This document shows, in pieces, positions 36,068 through 51,400 of a stretch of DNA of 64,000 bases. Below the pieces are notes generated by a model. The model did not search any database. It was not told the origin of the DNA and worked only from the letters and a program-made list of their open reading frames with translations. The DNA is from Amblyornis subalaris (taxonomy: Eukaryota > Chordata > Aves > Passeriformes > Ptilonorhynchidae): the NCBI GenBank assembly GCA_018881555.1, contig JACAXG010000034.1, positions 2,614,615 to 2,678,614 of the forward strand. The letters are read 5' to 3'. A program made the position numbers and the translations under genes. Position 1 is the first letter of the stretch. Each line of letters opens with the position of its first letter.

Positions 36068-39000
36068 GTTAGTACTGTCTGTACAATCCTAGCCACCAAA
36101 ANGGAATGGCATCCCTATAGATCAGTCACTAAAGTCTGACAATTTTCTAATGCTTACTTACGTGCTTTTTATGAGTGCTTTATGTATTTATGTGCTTTAA
36201 CAGGCACAAAGGAAGTATTTAGCCACCTGGTAGAGGCTCCAGAACAAGGAACAGGTTCTTCCCAAGTTTGTTATGCATTTAGACCTAGATCAGACCCATC
36301 CTTATTTCCTAGGAGTTTCTTTCACTACTGCTCCTTTTAAACACTGTGAATAAATGCTAGTAATGTCCACCTCACTGCTGAAGAAAGAGCTATGAAGGCA
36401 GATTTTGCCCTCATCTTAAAATGTGTATTTATTACACAAACATGTAATAAATAGTGTATTTCTGATTATAATGTGAATATGCTGGAAAAATCTACCTGAA
36501 TTAGTGTATCGTTCAGCCTACATTGGTACATCATTCAGCCATTAATTTATTACTCATTGTTTTGTATATTCTTCTTCACCATCTTATTTTTTTAAATTAC
36601 TTCATAGTCACTTGTATTCACAGACAGTAATGAATAATAAGAGAGGTTAAATGACAGAAGAGAGGGAAATAGGAAGCTGGAGTAAAAAGTATCTAATTTA
36701 AATGCAGTGTCCTTCCAAGCGTGCTTTCTTGAAACCCGACTTTTAATAATGAATGTACTCATTCTGGTTACTGATTCTGGTTATTTCACAATCCATTCAG
36801 AACTCTGCCATGATTTGCAAGATCACCAAAGAAAACCTCAGTGTCGAGATAGGCTTGCAATTCACAATTCCTAATCATTTGTCCTATATATAGTATATGT
36901 TTTCCTTGTTTACAAAATGATGTCTGATTACAAGCCTTCATGTCAGACTCTTGCTATAAAATAGCAGCTGAAAATAACCAAATGGGGGCTTTAACAAAGA
37001 GCGTAGATAAAGCTTGCAGACAAAATAAGGACCAGCGTACAAGTGTACTGTATAAACATAAAATGCAGGCATCCATATACAGTGTGGAGGCTTTCTATTT
37101 CTGTGACAGTTTGATTCTTCTTCATGACATGTCTCATGTCCCATAATGTCAATCACGTCCATTACAGTTTGGATACACTCGGGCACTATCGGTCATCTTT
37201 CTGGGATTTGCCACTTTTTCACTGTCAGTTAGCAATAGTTTCTCTACGTGGCAACGGAAACGTGGGTGAGGAAGAGCATTCTCATTAGATCTTGGGGACC
37301 AAATCAGTCTGGATTTCTATGACAGGAGATTAAGGAATAATTCTGAGAATACAGTGAGGGGAAAAGACAGTGAGTAGTGGCCGTCTGTGCAGTCTAAGGA
37401 CTTGGGTCACTAGGTTCCCCTCCTGGTTTTTAGCTCTCTAGGTAATTTTTAATGAAAATTGTCAAGTGCTTTCACTAAAAAGCATTTTAATTGGATGCAA
37501 TGGTGTTTCTTCTGCTACTCAGTGGTACCCAGAGGTGCAAAGCCCCCTAAGACCACAAGCGAGGGGCAGACTCTGACATTAACTGTTCATACTGTTCAAT
37601 GCATCTGCGTCTTTCTCTACACACTTGTACAGTAGATTTTACCAAAGACACTGAGAGTAGGCAATCATTATTGATTTGAAATGCTCATCTCTGAGGATTT
37701 CCACTGAATCCTGTCGGATCTGTCAGGCAATTTTACCAATAAAATAAATTGGTTTTGTAATCAGGATATAGATTTTGTTACTATAAAACTATTAGATTCA
37801 CGATTTCCACTTAATTTCCTGACATCGAAACATACAGCTTCATAAATTATGAGGAGGTCAAACTGAGATAAAATTTTAAATAGACTTCTTTAGTTACAAA
37901 TGTATCTTGAGGGTCTGATTTCTCCTTCTAGTGAATATATTTAACTCTATAATTTATTACACCTCAATATGGAATTTTGTCCTTAGCTACCAGCATTTGT
38001 CATTTTAGTCCCAAGTAATTTTGCAAAGTAATTGTATTTAAAGGTGGTGGTAATTCATGACAACTGACACTTGTATGGATTCTAGCAGATGAGTTTGCTG
38101 AGAAAATTATGGAGCTGCAGCAAATGACACCAGCTTGCTTGGCGTAGTCCCCCAGGATGCTGGAAGAATTGCTATGCCTGAACAGCAATTCTGAGCTGCA
38201 TCTATCCCCGTGATTCTTTAGAAGAAAGAGACTGTATTTTTCAAGCTAGTTTGGAGGGTTCAGCTCACAAAGCCAAGGGAAACTGCATTACAAGTACAAA
38301 AATTATATGACTGTCTCTGAAGAGATTTATTGGAATGGGCTGGTGTGTCATCAATTACAGAAAAAAAAAGGAGTGAAGCCAGGGAAATGCTGCAAGTGTG
38401 GCTATAAGCACAGAAGAGGGAGACTGGTCTCACAGTAGCCCTTAGTGTTCAACTGTTGTGAACTGACCCCAGACTCCATCCCAGGGCAGTTTGAAAACTC
38501 TTCTCTGTGATTCCCCAGTACTTCAGGGAATGAGATTAACCATGATTGGTCAAATCCAAAGCACAGTGCTAGACCAGTTAATCTAAACAGCTAAAGTTAT
38601 TCACATTATCAAAATAAACTGCTTACAGGAAATTCAAAATATTTGAACGATCACAGTGACTACAGTGGCTTTCCCTACATAACCTACGAGTGTCTGTATA
38701 GGTAAACCTTCTCAGGAGACAATGGTCAAAAATACCATGATCAAGCAAATAACACTCCCAAGCTGAGTATGTGCTTTTTGCCAGTTTTTCATCATAAAAT
38801 GATTATCCAGCAGCTAATGTATTTAATTGAACTGGAGGCATTCAGAGACTAATAGAGAGGAGAATGTGATTTCTGAATCTATTTGAATGAATTGAATTCA
38901 CGTACACAGTTTTGCGTCCACTCTCCCCACGTTGAATAGGCTGCAGTTCCTATCATTAGTTCAGGAGATGCAACTCTAAACTCCTCAGGTCTGTCAACTC

Positions 39001-39465
39001 AGACTTATCCTAGAGATAAGTGCTTGAGTTTATATGGTACAGACCAACTTAGCCAGTTTGGTTTTAAAAGATAACTAAATCTATCATCCAGTAAGTTGAA
39101 AATAAGTAAAAATCATGCAAATCAGAAAGAACTCCCACCAATATATTTACCATTTGGTCTACCATAGTGCATTACAGTGTCAGTCAAGGCAGAAGACAGT
39201 ACTCAACATCTGTACAGCTTTCCTGCTGTGTATTATTCCCTACATCTATACCATGTTTCAATTATTTATTGCACTCTCCACAATTTACTTTGTGAAGTTC
39301 TCATAACAGTGACTAGGACTCTTGGTGGATAAGGGAATAGAACAATGACAATTTTAAAATAAGAGTAGGAATGAGTTGTCTTCTGAAAAATCAATCTCTG
39401 TTTCCATAATTACTGGAATTTCCATAATCTTCCACCTCTCCTCACAGCAATAGCATCAGATCTGC

Positions 39466-39478
39466 TTTTTTTTTTTTT
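39466..39478. repeat. Poly-T run
   Basis: A run of 13 T residues in intron D-E. A run of 12 A residues follows at 39758-39769. Confidence 0.85.
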
Positions 39479-41647
39479 CACTTAAAATGTAACATAATGT
39501 AAATATAATCTGTCACTCTATTTTTAGAGAAAAGATTAGGATGTGTCCTCGGAGACAGCTACGATTTGATTTCTTCCAGGAATATGTATGGCTTATCCAA
39601 CACTTGTAAATTGTTGCCAAAATATATAGTCGGATACACTATCAAAACTAACCATGTGCTACAGCAAAAGGCTCAACTTTCGTCTCCCATTTAATGCAAT
39701 GATATCACTCAACTGTGTCACAAGGTTGCAGAAGCCAGCACTGCTAAGAGCTTTTGTAAAAAAAAAAAAGCTTAAGTGGATCAGGAATCCAGTAAGTTTA
39801 TTAAAGTTAAGAATTCTAGCTCCCTTTATTTAACAAATGAATTATATTAAAACATATATTCCCACTTAAACTCTATCTTGAATCCAAGAAGAATTCTTAA
39901 AGCCTTGGAAATATGACCTCCTAATGACAGAATTTATATCTACATGTCTCTATATGTCAAAACACAGTTTTAAAAGAAATCCATACCGATAATTCTCATT
40001 ATTTTGCTACTACATTTACTCATACAGAGGAGCCTTCAAAATGAGTCTTAAAATTCTTGGTAAAGACTGAATATTTCTTAACTTTGTTCTAAAAGAATGA
40101 AGCATACACTTTTGGAAATGTCTTATTTATTTTGCCTATCTCCTTTTTAAACACCTGGAACTCTGAGTTTTGGGGAGTGTTGAGTGTTCCCTTTCTGTAA
40201 ATCAGGTCCTATTTAAAAGCTCCCAGTTATCGGGTGCAGTAACTTAACATATCCTAGCACAGAGGCACGTGCACAGTGTTTATAGCATTATCAGCTGCCA
40301 TGCTGAGAGCAGAACCGGTTGCACCCTGTTCCTAAATAATACATTGTGTTTTGACTTATCTGAGAGTTGTAACAGGAAAAAAATTGCCTTAACTCCCCAT
40401 GTGAAAGGACTGCAATATTCAGTTCTTGTCAGACAATGAATAAACCTGCATCAGTGTGTGAGAATAATTTCATGATACATCAACACCAAAACAGAGATAG
40501 CCTCTTAAGTCCACAGTCAAATTGAAGTATTCCATAAATGTGCCTTCAGAGATGTTGAGTATTACTTGCTAATGCTTTTGGATATATGACTCCCTTCATT
40601 CCCCATACTCTGATTAAAAATAGAGAGCCACGTTTTACAGTAAATCTGCAATGAGAGTTTGAGGATAAAGGATTCTCCTGACAGCCAGAGCAAAAATTCA
40701 AAGCTGTTAATAAAACATGTCCTATAAAAGCATTGTGCTAGGTATTAGGTCTTGTTTGTTTATCATCACCTCCCGTGTAAATGTTTGTCAAGGGATTTCC
40801 AGACTCTTTGTGCATCTCTTTGCAGCAGTTCTTCAGGTAATAGGAAGATTTTTATTCCATATTCTAAATAAATACTAAGCAGCATTGAACAGTAACTTTT
40901 AATACTGTGGTTATCCGGCCTTTGCCTTTGGAAAACGTGTTTTAGAAAAGAGCTGTCTGTGTGCCTGGCTGCCCTTAAAATCACACCATCTCTAGTTCAC
41001 CTAGAAGTTCATTTCCAAACCTCCAATTTTCTCTAAATACTAGTGCCAGAGGCCTGGCATACCACATTTTTGGGGGATGACCAAGGCTGACCAAACTCAC
41101 ATTCTCAGCAAAAGCATCTCACTCAGCAGTAGTCAAGATTTTGGTTCCTTCAGTCTCCAATACTTTGTTCCAATATCAAAGGCTAAGGCAGTGTCTATGT
41201 TTACCAGAACATTGCATTAGGGATGTAGGGTAGTGGGTGAAATCCTGTGCCTTTACTGTGTGTGACTGTGGCTGTCTTCCACCAAAAAAAATCAAAAACC
41301 TGGTTGGTTGAGTACGATCCTGTGCTTATCTCAGCCCTTCAACAACCAGTTATAGACTGCTGAAAGACAGAACTTTATGACAGAGCAACCACAGTAACAA
41401 CATGACCTTGGCCAGGATTATAACACTACTGTTTCAGCAACAAAAATATTCTTTTCATTATTTCCAAACTCTATAGTAGCATTCCTGTGTTCAGCTGTGT
41501 TCAAAGGGCTGCTGCAGAATAACACAGTTTACAGTGAAACAGTGGTAGTGCTCATCACTGCCTGGTGAGAAGCTTTGAACAGATTTAGTTTGTGTTTTAT
41601 GCTTCCAAAATTGTTCTTTCTGCTTCCCAAAAGAGGCCCTTCAAATT

Positions 41648-41664
41648 AAAAAAAAAAAAAAAAA
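41648..41664. repeat. Poly-A run
   Basis: A run of 17 A residues. No recognisable retrotransposon body adjoins it on either side. Confidence 0.85.
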
Positions 41665-44600
41665 CATATATCATGGGCTTTGGAAAGAGTTCTGCCTTAT
41701 CTGGAAAGGCAACAGTTGTGGTATGAAATCTCAAGAGCTGAAATGGTGGTAAAAATGTGACCGAGCTCCAAGGCTCCAGAACAGGAGGTACTGAGTAGGA
41801 ACCTTCCTTTACCACTGCCTAAGAACAAAGAAGGATGTTCTTTAGATCAAAAGGTTAACAGATTGTTTTGGACAAGGTGGATGGTGCTGTCTACATTACT
41901 ATACATTTCCAGTTACACAGAAAGATTGATACTTCCTTTTTTTATAATGGCATGCAAGTCATCCTTATTAAAAATCTACCTATTTCTGAGTTCTGCCACA
42001 GTTAAGATTCTATAAAACAAATAATAATAAGCTTAAACATATGTTCTATGCAATATTACAAAATTCTATAGCCAAAAGTGGCTTAGAAATTTAAGTTCAT
42101 TGAAATTCAATGGCAGTGAAGCTCCTAAGTCACTTTCAAAAGTTTGTGTTAGACAGTTTCATGCAATGATAAGTGAAGTACTGCCTTCCCTAATCCTACT
42201 GGGGTGAGGCACGACTATGGCACTGGAAAGAATGGTATCCTGACAGATGATCTGGGCAAAGAGGCTGCAGTCAAAAGCAGGGAGGAATGATCCTGTTGCC
42301 TGATTAAGAGGAGCCTTGTCAGAATACTGTGCTCCATTGCTGAGTTCTGCTCTGCTCACTGAGAAGAGCATGAGATAGTACATCTCCTTACAGCCATTTC
42401 TTATGAACTACATTCAAAGTAGAGTTCTACTGCACCTCATTTATTCCTAAATTAAGGAAACACATCTTAGCTTTCCTTTCAACCTCACATAGGGGTACAA
42501 GGATTATCCTTGGTGAAACATGGCTAGTCCATGAAACACTCTGAGTGTACCAGCCAAGAGCATGTGTTCGTATCTTCAGATGATCCATAATTCAATAGTT
42601 ATAAATTATTATGAACTTCCTTAATTGTTTTCCTTGTATTCCTTTGAACACATTTTCCTGTCACCATATGTCAAGAAGAATGAAGGTCAGCTTAGAAGAG
42701 AAGGCTTAGCTAAATGTCTTTTCCTGGCCTTGGCATGTTCTCTCTTGTATAATCATATTCCTTTGGGTCATATTTCCTCTAGAGTCCTGGAAAACGGTTT
42801 AGTTGAAGTGAAATATCTGTTGATTTACTGTTGAAAACAGAATGTCAGCCTAAGTATCTTCAACTGTAATTTGTGAGTGACCACAACATAGAGACGAACA
42901 GTGCAATTAAAGGCGGTATGTCTTCAAGTGTAGTTGTATTTCTGTCTGCTTTGTTCTGTTTATTATTTTGTTTTGTGTTTAGAATAGTCATAACCAGCCT
43001 AACTGGTGTTCCCTGTCAGTAACAAATATAGCTCCAGTAAACAAACCTTGATCTGGTTTCCAGGGTCATATTCCTCTTTAGCCATGGTACAGTATGTATT
43101 TAAAATCACGNTGCAATAAACACTCCTGTTGAGAAGCCAATGTCAGCCAAGTCTCTTCAGCCCACTGAGGTGGTTTTTTTTACCCAGACACACATTCAAG
43201 AGAGATGGAAAGCATGTAATCCCGACAAAACCCTCTGAAATCCAGAAACAGCTGTAATTTAGTGTAACATGTCTAACCATTAATGCTGCAGCTATTTTTA
43301 ATATGCTATCCTTAGCTGGCCAACTATCTGCTCCTGTGAACATCCACAGGACAGGTTTTTACCTGACATCTTTTATGCTCGTGATAGTTTGAATATTCCT
43401 GCATTAACACTAATTGCATATACATGAGAAAACATGTTCCTGACCCCCTGGGCTCTCCTCAGCATTAGGATATTACTGATTTATGTGCAGACTCTCAGGT
43501 CACAAAATCTACATTGCTGTTTAAAAGGTGATTTTCACAATTGCAAAGAACACCTTGAAAACGACTCAAGTAAAACTAAACTAACAAGGAAACTTTGGTG
43601 TGTCTTCATGGACAGTCCAAAACATGGCTCAAAGAAGACACTGTCCCAGAGTCATTGAAGGAGCATTACCTTCAAGACACATTGTTTTGCTGATAAGCTC
43701 TGTCATTGTTCACACACAATACCCTGGGTACAACAGAAAAATGGTGATTTAGGATTGACTTAGGAAACTGCATGGCTGCCAGTCACTCTCTGTCCACCCA
43801 GGAACCCACCTACCCAGTAGGGTGGGGAACGACTGGTCCAGGAAGACAGTAGAAAAGGCAAAGTTTTGCCTTCAGCTATAAGACATAGAGCCACTGTCAA
43901 TAACTATCAGCAATTTCAAGTTTAGCCAAACACATTAGAGATCACTGTGATTAAGCATTTGAATAATTTGTATGGTAATCTGTTGATTACTTGTGACATG
44001 CATCACAGAGAGCAGATCATCAGATTCTGGTTTATCACATCATTTCCCTCAATCTCCTGTGGTAGTACAGATCAAAATAGTGGATTAGATCCTAGTCAAA
44101 GATCTTTTTTTAACACAAGAATATTACTAGATGTGCTACTTTTTCTTTGGTTGGTGGTCTTTGCCATCAGTTCTCTATTTGCAGCCATGTAAGCCCATTG
44201 TGTGTATGTAGTAACTACAAGAAATTGGAAATGGTCTGGTGTTCCTGACTGAAGTCACGTTAGAGAAATGCATTGTGCTTCAAACCCAGAGGTGTCCAAC
44301 ACCACATATGAAATTATCTTTGCGCAAAGAAAACATTTCTTGGGGCACACCCACCATGAAAGGGTTAACATGATAGCTGCTTTTGTAATAGTAGCTACAG
44401 CACGATTAGCCTGAGAAATGCTATAAATCAAGACGCACTATGAAATTGGACAGTAAATGTATTGGATGTTATTATAAAAAAAAAGAAATTGGATAATTTC
44501 CTTTCATTTCTATCTGAAAATGAGAAATCATCCAGGTAATGAATCTCAGTGATCTCCTGAAATGCCTATCATTTATCTGCAAGGTACTTCTCTGCAAAGA

Positions 44601-47600
44601 TAAGGTGTGCATTTGATCTCTCAGAGTTATTCACCATAGCATTTTGCCTGAATGGCACTAAATTAGATTTATAAACATTTCTGCTTGATAACAAAATAAA
44701 AGACCAAATTACAGAGGACTTGGGCTTTCTGACTGCAACTCTGTAGGCAGTCCAGGGCACATGTTGAATAGGAGATTTTGGATTGCAATTGTGACCCGTG
44801 CACGACTTATACAAAACTCTAGCTGTCGACTCCGTTGGTCTTTATTGGCCAGAGGGGTGTAATTTTGAGCACAGTCTCCTAACAGGGCAGACAGTTAAAT
44901 TCCACCTCACATAGCTTGTATTTCTACCTCCACATGGCTATTGAAAACAGAAAAAGAAAGAAGATATGAAAGATACACTTTTATTGCTAGAATATTTGGT
45001 ACAGGAGAGAAGGAAAATTACACAGCAATAAAAGATTCATGCCTTTCAGTTTACTAGCAATAAATGGCAAGATGAACTTTCCACAGGCCAAAATCCCTGA
45101 ATAGTTTATAGATATTTCCAGAAAACTATAAATAAACCTATAGCTTGGAATAGAATCTACGCATCTGGATCTGTGTCAGTTAAACTATTTAGTTTATCAT
45201 ATTTTAAAATATTTTTGCGTTGATATGTCTGAGTTTGCTAAAAAAAGTTTTCTTCCATTAAATGCAATAATTTATTTCTTGCATTAAAACTTTTCTCCTT
45301 GTCATAGAAAAGGTAGCTGCTATGCAGCAGTCAACATGATGAAGTTCTTCAAATTACAGATAAAGAATCAAACAAACCTATCCGGAAATACTGCTAGGGA
45401 ACATCTTAATTATCTGGAACTCTGGAATGAAACTGATGATTTATTACTTTCTTCCAAAATATCCCAAATTAATTTGCAGTTCTAACTAGTCTGTCAGAAT
45501 TAAACTGGTGCAAGCATAAACCCAGTTTACTTCAAGCATATGCCAAAACTGTGTGATTTGAAGGTAAGCAGCAGGTACACAAAAATAGTTTGAGCCGGTA
45601 TGAAACCCGGCTCTAATAAAAATAAGGATCACATTTACTAAGATGAATCTTATATTCCTGGTCTGTAAGTATTGATCGAGGTACTGCTTTATTGTTTCTA
45701 AAACTGGTCAGAAACTGTTGCTTTCTAAAAAATAATTGCTCTGGAAACTCACTAAGCTTTCATATTTTAAGAACTGTGTGATACTGTCAGCTGGACTAAA
45801 AAATAGAAGGGTACAGAATTAATGGTCTTCACATTTGTTAGTTTGCATAATTTCCAAAGTGTGTATGTTCATTCTTCTCCCATTTTGCTTGACAAAGAAT
45901 ATTTAGAATTTCTTCAGCAAGAAAATATGAAATGAATGTTTTATTTTGAAGGGATAAAAGTTTTCAGCATGACTTAAAATATTTCAGTGTGAAAAAAACC
46001 CCAAATTTTTCAAACATTTTCTTTAGGTTTTTTTAAGCTTTCCCGTGGTTTTCCTTTCTGCTATCAAATATTCCACAAAGTGCAAGAACATTTCATTCCA
46101 TTTTTTATGGAACTCCACATGAAGTGAAGAAAAAAAAAACAACAAAACATATATTTTGTCTTCCAACAAGAATAAAGGGGCCAGCTGGGGAGAATTGGGG
46201 TCTAACAGGCCCTAAGAGCCTTATACAGCATATGGACTGTGATACAAATATTCTACCTAAACAATAGTGAACCTAAACAATAAAAGCATTACTGGGTACA
46301 TCTGGGTTTGCAGAGGGCCTTTGTCATGGAAGAGAACTGTGACTTCAACTTTCATGAAGCTTGCAGTTCTTGTGAAACATTCCTCTGGAAATTCTGAACT
46401 TTTTGTTCTTTTTGAAAATGTAGAGTGGAAGGACAGGTCTGGCACCCTTGATAACAGGCCTATCAAATTGTTCCAGAATTAGTTGAATGTGAAAAGTTAA
46501 TTAAAGCAGATATTAAGTAATCTAGGCTCTGTATGGAAGTCTGGGCTTTTAGCTTTTAATAAACAGATAATTACAGTGTAATACAGACTTTTGTATAGTG
46601 AATTATCAGTGCAAAAACAGCCTAACAGTTACTGGCTAGTTAGTACATCGATGAGCTTCAAATGAGAAAATTACCTCTTATCTCAGCAAGAAGTATTCCA
46701 TTTCAATGCCCTTAAAAGTATATTCTGCTTCTGCGTTTTTTACTTCTTCAAATAGATACACCATTTTGTTATAATGACAAATAATATGTAAAGGAATCTT
46801 GAAATCATACATAAAATTCTGGTTTAAAAATCAAAAATATTTTCTATGCAAATAAATATACAGAACAGATGGCTATACAAAAGTTTATATGTAAAGTGCT
46901 GTTTATGTAAAATACCCAAACAACAATCCTAAAAATCCATATTTTGCTGATCTAATCTTAAAAGTAGACAAGGTATTGTACACAGTGACCTTGCAACTAC
47001 CCAACTGCCTTTGCTATTCACTTATTCATGTGCATTAAGCCTGGTCAGGAATCACAGTGTAGGTTCAGGGAGTCTGCCTGCATCTTGATCTGAGTCTTAA
47101 TCAGTCCCCGAGCTTTTCTAATCTCCACCCAAAAGGATTCCTACAAATGCCCTGGCAGCCTGTTTCCCGTTGAGACACAGCCAGAGAGGCCCTGCTCTCC
47201 CTCTTGCCTGCTGCATCTACAAGTGGCATGGACCTGCTGGTTTGCTTCCTCTGCCTCATTCAATTCACAGGTGTTTCTTTCGCCTTTCTGGAAGAATTCT
47301 AGACCAAACCTCACCAGTTCTCTGTGTGTATTCATACGTATTCATGAGGTGAGGAAAACAGAGAAGTTAGAAAATAATTTTAATTCGCCAGAAAATGAGA
47401 TAAAATTATTCTGTAGACTGGTGGCTGACGTGTTCACTAGGGAGGTGTCAGCTTCTGTCCAAATAAGTGTTTCTGTTCCACTTAAAATAAGTTATCAACT
47501 AAAACACAGTCATCTTCTGCATAGTAAAGTTCAGAATCCAGTCTTCCAGTACCCTATGCAGTAGTCTACAGAAGAATGATTGTTCTCATGCTTTCTGATC

Positions 47601-48373
47601 TAGTAACCCTAACATATACATGTATTTGAATTTACTTAAGCCCAAGCATTTAAAAAAGACCAAAGATCGTTATTTTTTCCTCCTGAAATCAGTGGCACTA
47701 CATAACCTCCCGCTGATCTGTCCTGTATTGATCTGATCATCTCAGGCTTTGTGTGACTGGCTCCCAATTTAATGGGCACCGTTTGGGATCCTCAGTGCTT
47801 ATGTTCCTTTTGAAACTGATGCTTGGGCATGGTTTTACATTTCACTGATTCTGAAAATATTAAGGAAACTTCTAGCCCGTAAAATGACTTGCCAAATCTG
47901 ATTCAATTGCCGTGTCTTAGTCTACTGTCCGAAACAGGGGAATTATTTCCTTCTTTCACATCACCAGAAATACTGCTGTAATGCTTTCATATTGTTAAGT
48001 AATAAAATCATCTATATACTCAATTCCAAAAGACAGTCTGCAGCCAATGTACTTTCTCATTTATGCTCAATGCAGTACTGGGAAAAGAAAAACTGTATTG
48101 GCTTCTCTGTCAGAGCATTTCTTTGTATTGCCTTATCACTTTGAAATCTAAGTCATAATGCATGTGTGCCACTTTGCTATCACTTACATTGAAAATCAGA
48201 ATTATAAACAAGTGACAAGCTCCCCAGTTTAGATTAAGGAAATGTAAATAAAATTTATTACAAATATCTCAACTTGCATGTTCCAGAAAGAAGTAGTGAT
48301 ATATTTTAAAAAGTGAAATTAATTAGTCTTTTCTTTGTTTCACAAAAGAAGGGAAGAAGGCCCTTGCCTTCCC

Positions 48374-48483
48374 AGATGTAGATGTGGCACATGCTTTAGT
48401 TCTGGACTTGGCAGTGCTGGGTTAATAATTGAACTTGATGATCCTAAAGGTCTTTTCCAAGCTAAATGATTCTGTGATTCTGT
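48374..48483 (+). repeat. CR1 LINE 3' end (plus orientation)
   Basis: The segment has GATGTGGCAC, GGACTTGGCAGTGCTGGGTT and ACTTGATGATCCTAAAGGTC, and ends with two copies of GATTCTGT (48468-48475 and 48476-48483). This is the diagnostic CR1 3' terminus with its short octamer repeats in place of a poly-A tail. It is severely 5'-truncated. Confidence 0.93.
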
Positions 48484-51400
48484 GGGGAGTTCTAGGCATT
48501 AGACTTGCCTTTGAGCTCTCGAGTTTACCAGCTCTGTTCAGTAAGGTAAGAACCTGAAGCCAATGCCAAAGTATCACATATTTATGAATATACCGACAGA
48601 AATATCACATATGCCTGAAGTCACTGGCCACAGAGAAGTACTTAGAGCCCCAGGGAAGCTGAGTGGCAGTGGATAAATGGGGACAGATTCTCAGCTGGTG
48701 CAGGCTGTCGTAATGACATTCATTTATTTTCTTGGCCTGTAGGCAGAAGTATACTATGCTTTCAGAATCCCTGATCGAGGCAATTTCTCACTCTACTTTC
48801 TCACTTTGTGTCTTAATTTCATGCAAGCTATTGCTTTCATTGTCATCACTGCTAGAATTCAGATGTTGGTTCATAGCTGCTACATACAGCAGTTTATTCT
48901 TATTTTTACAAGAAGGCAGTGGGAATGGAGACTCTTTCTTAACCATGATGCAGAAAACAGTTTCCAACACACTGCAAAGCAACACAAGAAGCTTAAATAA
49001 AACTATGAATCTGTATAGCACACTCCTTATCCTCCCGGCACTCCTTTTCCCCTGCACTCATTTTAAACTTCAGCTGGGTGCTTCAGGCTTTTTTGCTCAA
49101 GTTGTGCATGACTATAACGAGAAGAAGAAACAAAATTTTTAAAAAAATCCCAAACACTAGAAGCTTTGAAGAGTGTCTTCAAATGCTCTTGTGAAAAGGT
49201 AGACTTTAATTAATTAAAATGAATGTTTTACCAGCCTTGACACTACAGTGTCAAAATTGACAAGTACAATTCAACAAACGGGTGAGTAACCCTCCTCCCA
49301 GGTGCTCCTAAAAAGCTTGCAAGGACTGGTGCAGGAGGTATAAAAAAAAATCTCAAAACAGCCCGCATTTAGGAGAGAATCCCCAGCAAACAAGTCAAGA
49401 ATGCCGATTTGGTTCGTTACCAAAAGAAAATTAGGAAATTTTTGACTTGAGATCAACAGAATTAGCAGAAGCAAGAGGTTTGTAGTCACAGACAGTTGAG
49501 TTGCTGACACAAAAGGAAAAAGCCAGCATTGACATCTGAAACCTTTGCTTGGCCAGAATAAGAATGCTCAAATGCAAAATAAATGCTTGGTATTTCCTCA
49601 GTTCTCCTCAATACAATGTACTACAATGCAAATATAAGTATACAAGCTGAATTTCACCTATGTTAGGGCAACAGACCTGAGCTTCTGTATCATTTACATT
49701 CCATTTAAGCTCTTATTCTCTCCAAATAAATGAATTTATTCCCAAGTCATGCATATTCAGAAATGTGAAACTATTAAATTCAAGAGTGAAAAATAAAAAC
49801 CAAGCCTAACGTTTGTAGTTAGTGTACTTTCTGAAGTCTAGAAAGGGCCTTTACACTCTGTGAAATAAGGACAGTTCCTATAGTTCTGGATAAATAGAGC
49901 AACTAACTTAAAAGTATTTATCTTTGTTGGTGGTGGTGTACGAGTAAAACTGAAAAGGAGAAAAGCACCCCACAGAATAACCTTGTATCAAAGCCATGTC
50001 TACTGCGCCAGGAGCCTTGTGCCTCTGTCATCTGCGGATCACACCCGGTCCAAATTTGCCAACTGCACCAGAAAATATTTGTTCTCTCTGGAAGCTGTGC
50101 CTCTCGAGGAGTTGGAGTGTGTGTGAGCATGCACACAGGCACATTTGTATCAGTAAGAGCTCTGCACTGCCTCGCATTGCAAACAGGGCAAACACATAGG
50201 TCATAAACAGATCAGTGTCTGTTTTAGATACGGTCAGTTTTTGTATGAATGGCCTAAATGTTATTTTAAACAGCCACATGAGATCTAAATGTATTACTTG
50301 AAACTGATAAGGACGGACAAGTTTCTTAAGGAAGGAATGTACTGCAAAAAAAAATTTAAATCAACAGAAATCTGCACTCTGTAAACTAAACAGTGCAATT
50401 ATCCAAACAATTCATGAATTAAAGAAAACATGGAGTGACATAAACACTAGATAAAGGGAAGTATACTTTTCCAGCACTTCTTGAGTCACTCTGTCAAAAA
50501 GACTGTTACGCTTTAATTGATGTTTGCCATATCAGGAGCATATAATCTATGTAGGTTTGGGTTTTTAAATGGTAGAGTAAAAAATTAAATAAAATGGCTG
50601 TCTTTGAGTCATTCTTTTATTTCTTGTTGCTGAGAAGGAAAATGGTTTAAAAGAAATGAAAAATTAAATCTTCCATTAAACCGTGTTTTAGAACACTGCC
50701 TTCAGAAAAGACACTACTGTTTATCCTGCTGTATTTAAAGTGGCTTTAAAGTGTGTTTTGACACAAATGTGCACAGGTGGTTTTCAGCCATTAAAACTGA
50801 AATGGTAACAATTGTTGACACTGTACACATCAGACAATGAAAATTTAGGCAAAACTCTTCCATGTTAGCATCTAACATTTTACTCAGTCTGAGACCTGTT
50901 TCCTAGATAAGGAAACATGGAAAGATCCTACCAGTGCTTACTCAGATTATGCACTGCAGTGCACCTGCCTGTGAGCAGAGTGACCTCAGCTCTGGACACC
51001 GTTGTGCTGCATAGTTTTGAGAATTCAGAAATGCCATTTTGATTTACTCTTTGATAAAAAAGAAATGTATAAAGGAGAATATTCCTTCAATCTGCTTTAT
51101 ACAGCCTTGGGTCAATTACTCCATGCAAGTCCTTACTATAATTCCCTGATGTTCTGAGCATTTCAGACAGAACTTAGGTGAACATATTTCAAAGCAGGAA
51201 TTAAATATGATCTTAAGCAATGCAGCTGATTTACAAACTTCTTGTGAAAAGAGTAGCCTAAATGGACGGATCGGGGACAGCTTTCATGGCACCAGTCCTC
51301 AGCAGCAAAGCCAGAAGCATTTACTCAGCATGTTTTGGTTGTAACACTCATTGAGCTCGACCAGCATTACTCTTCCCTGCAACAGCTCTGTGCACAATTG

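Noticed and set aside
48732..49142. 136-codon + strand open frame
   Set aside because: A Leu/Ser-rich string without domain features, with an opposing open frame of similar quality. It does not extend the SLC9A9 frame.
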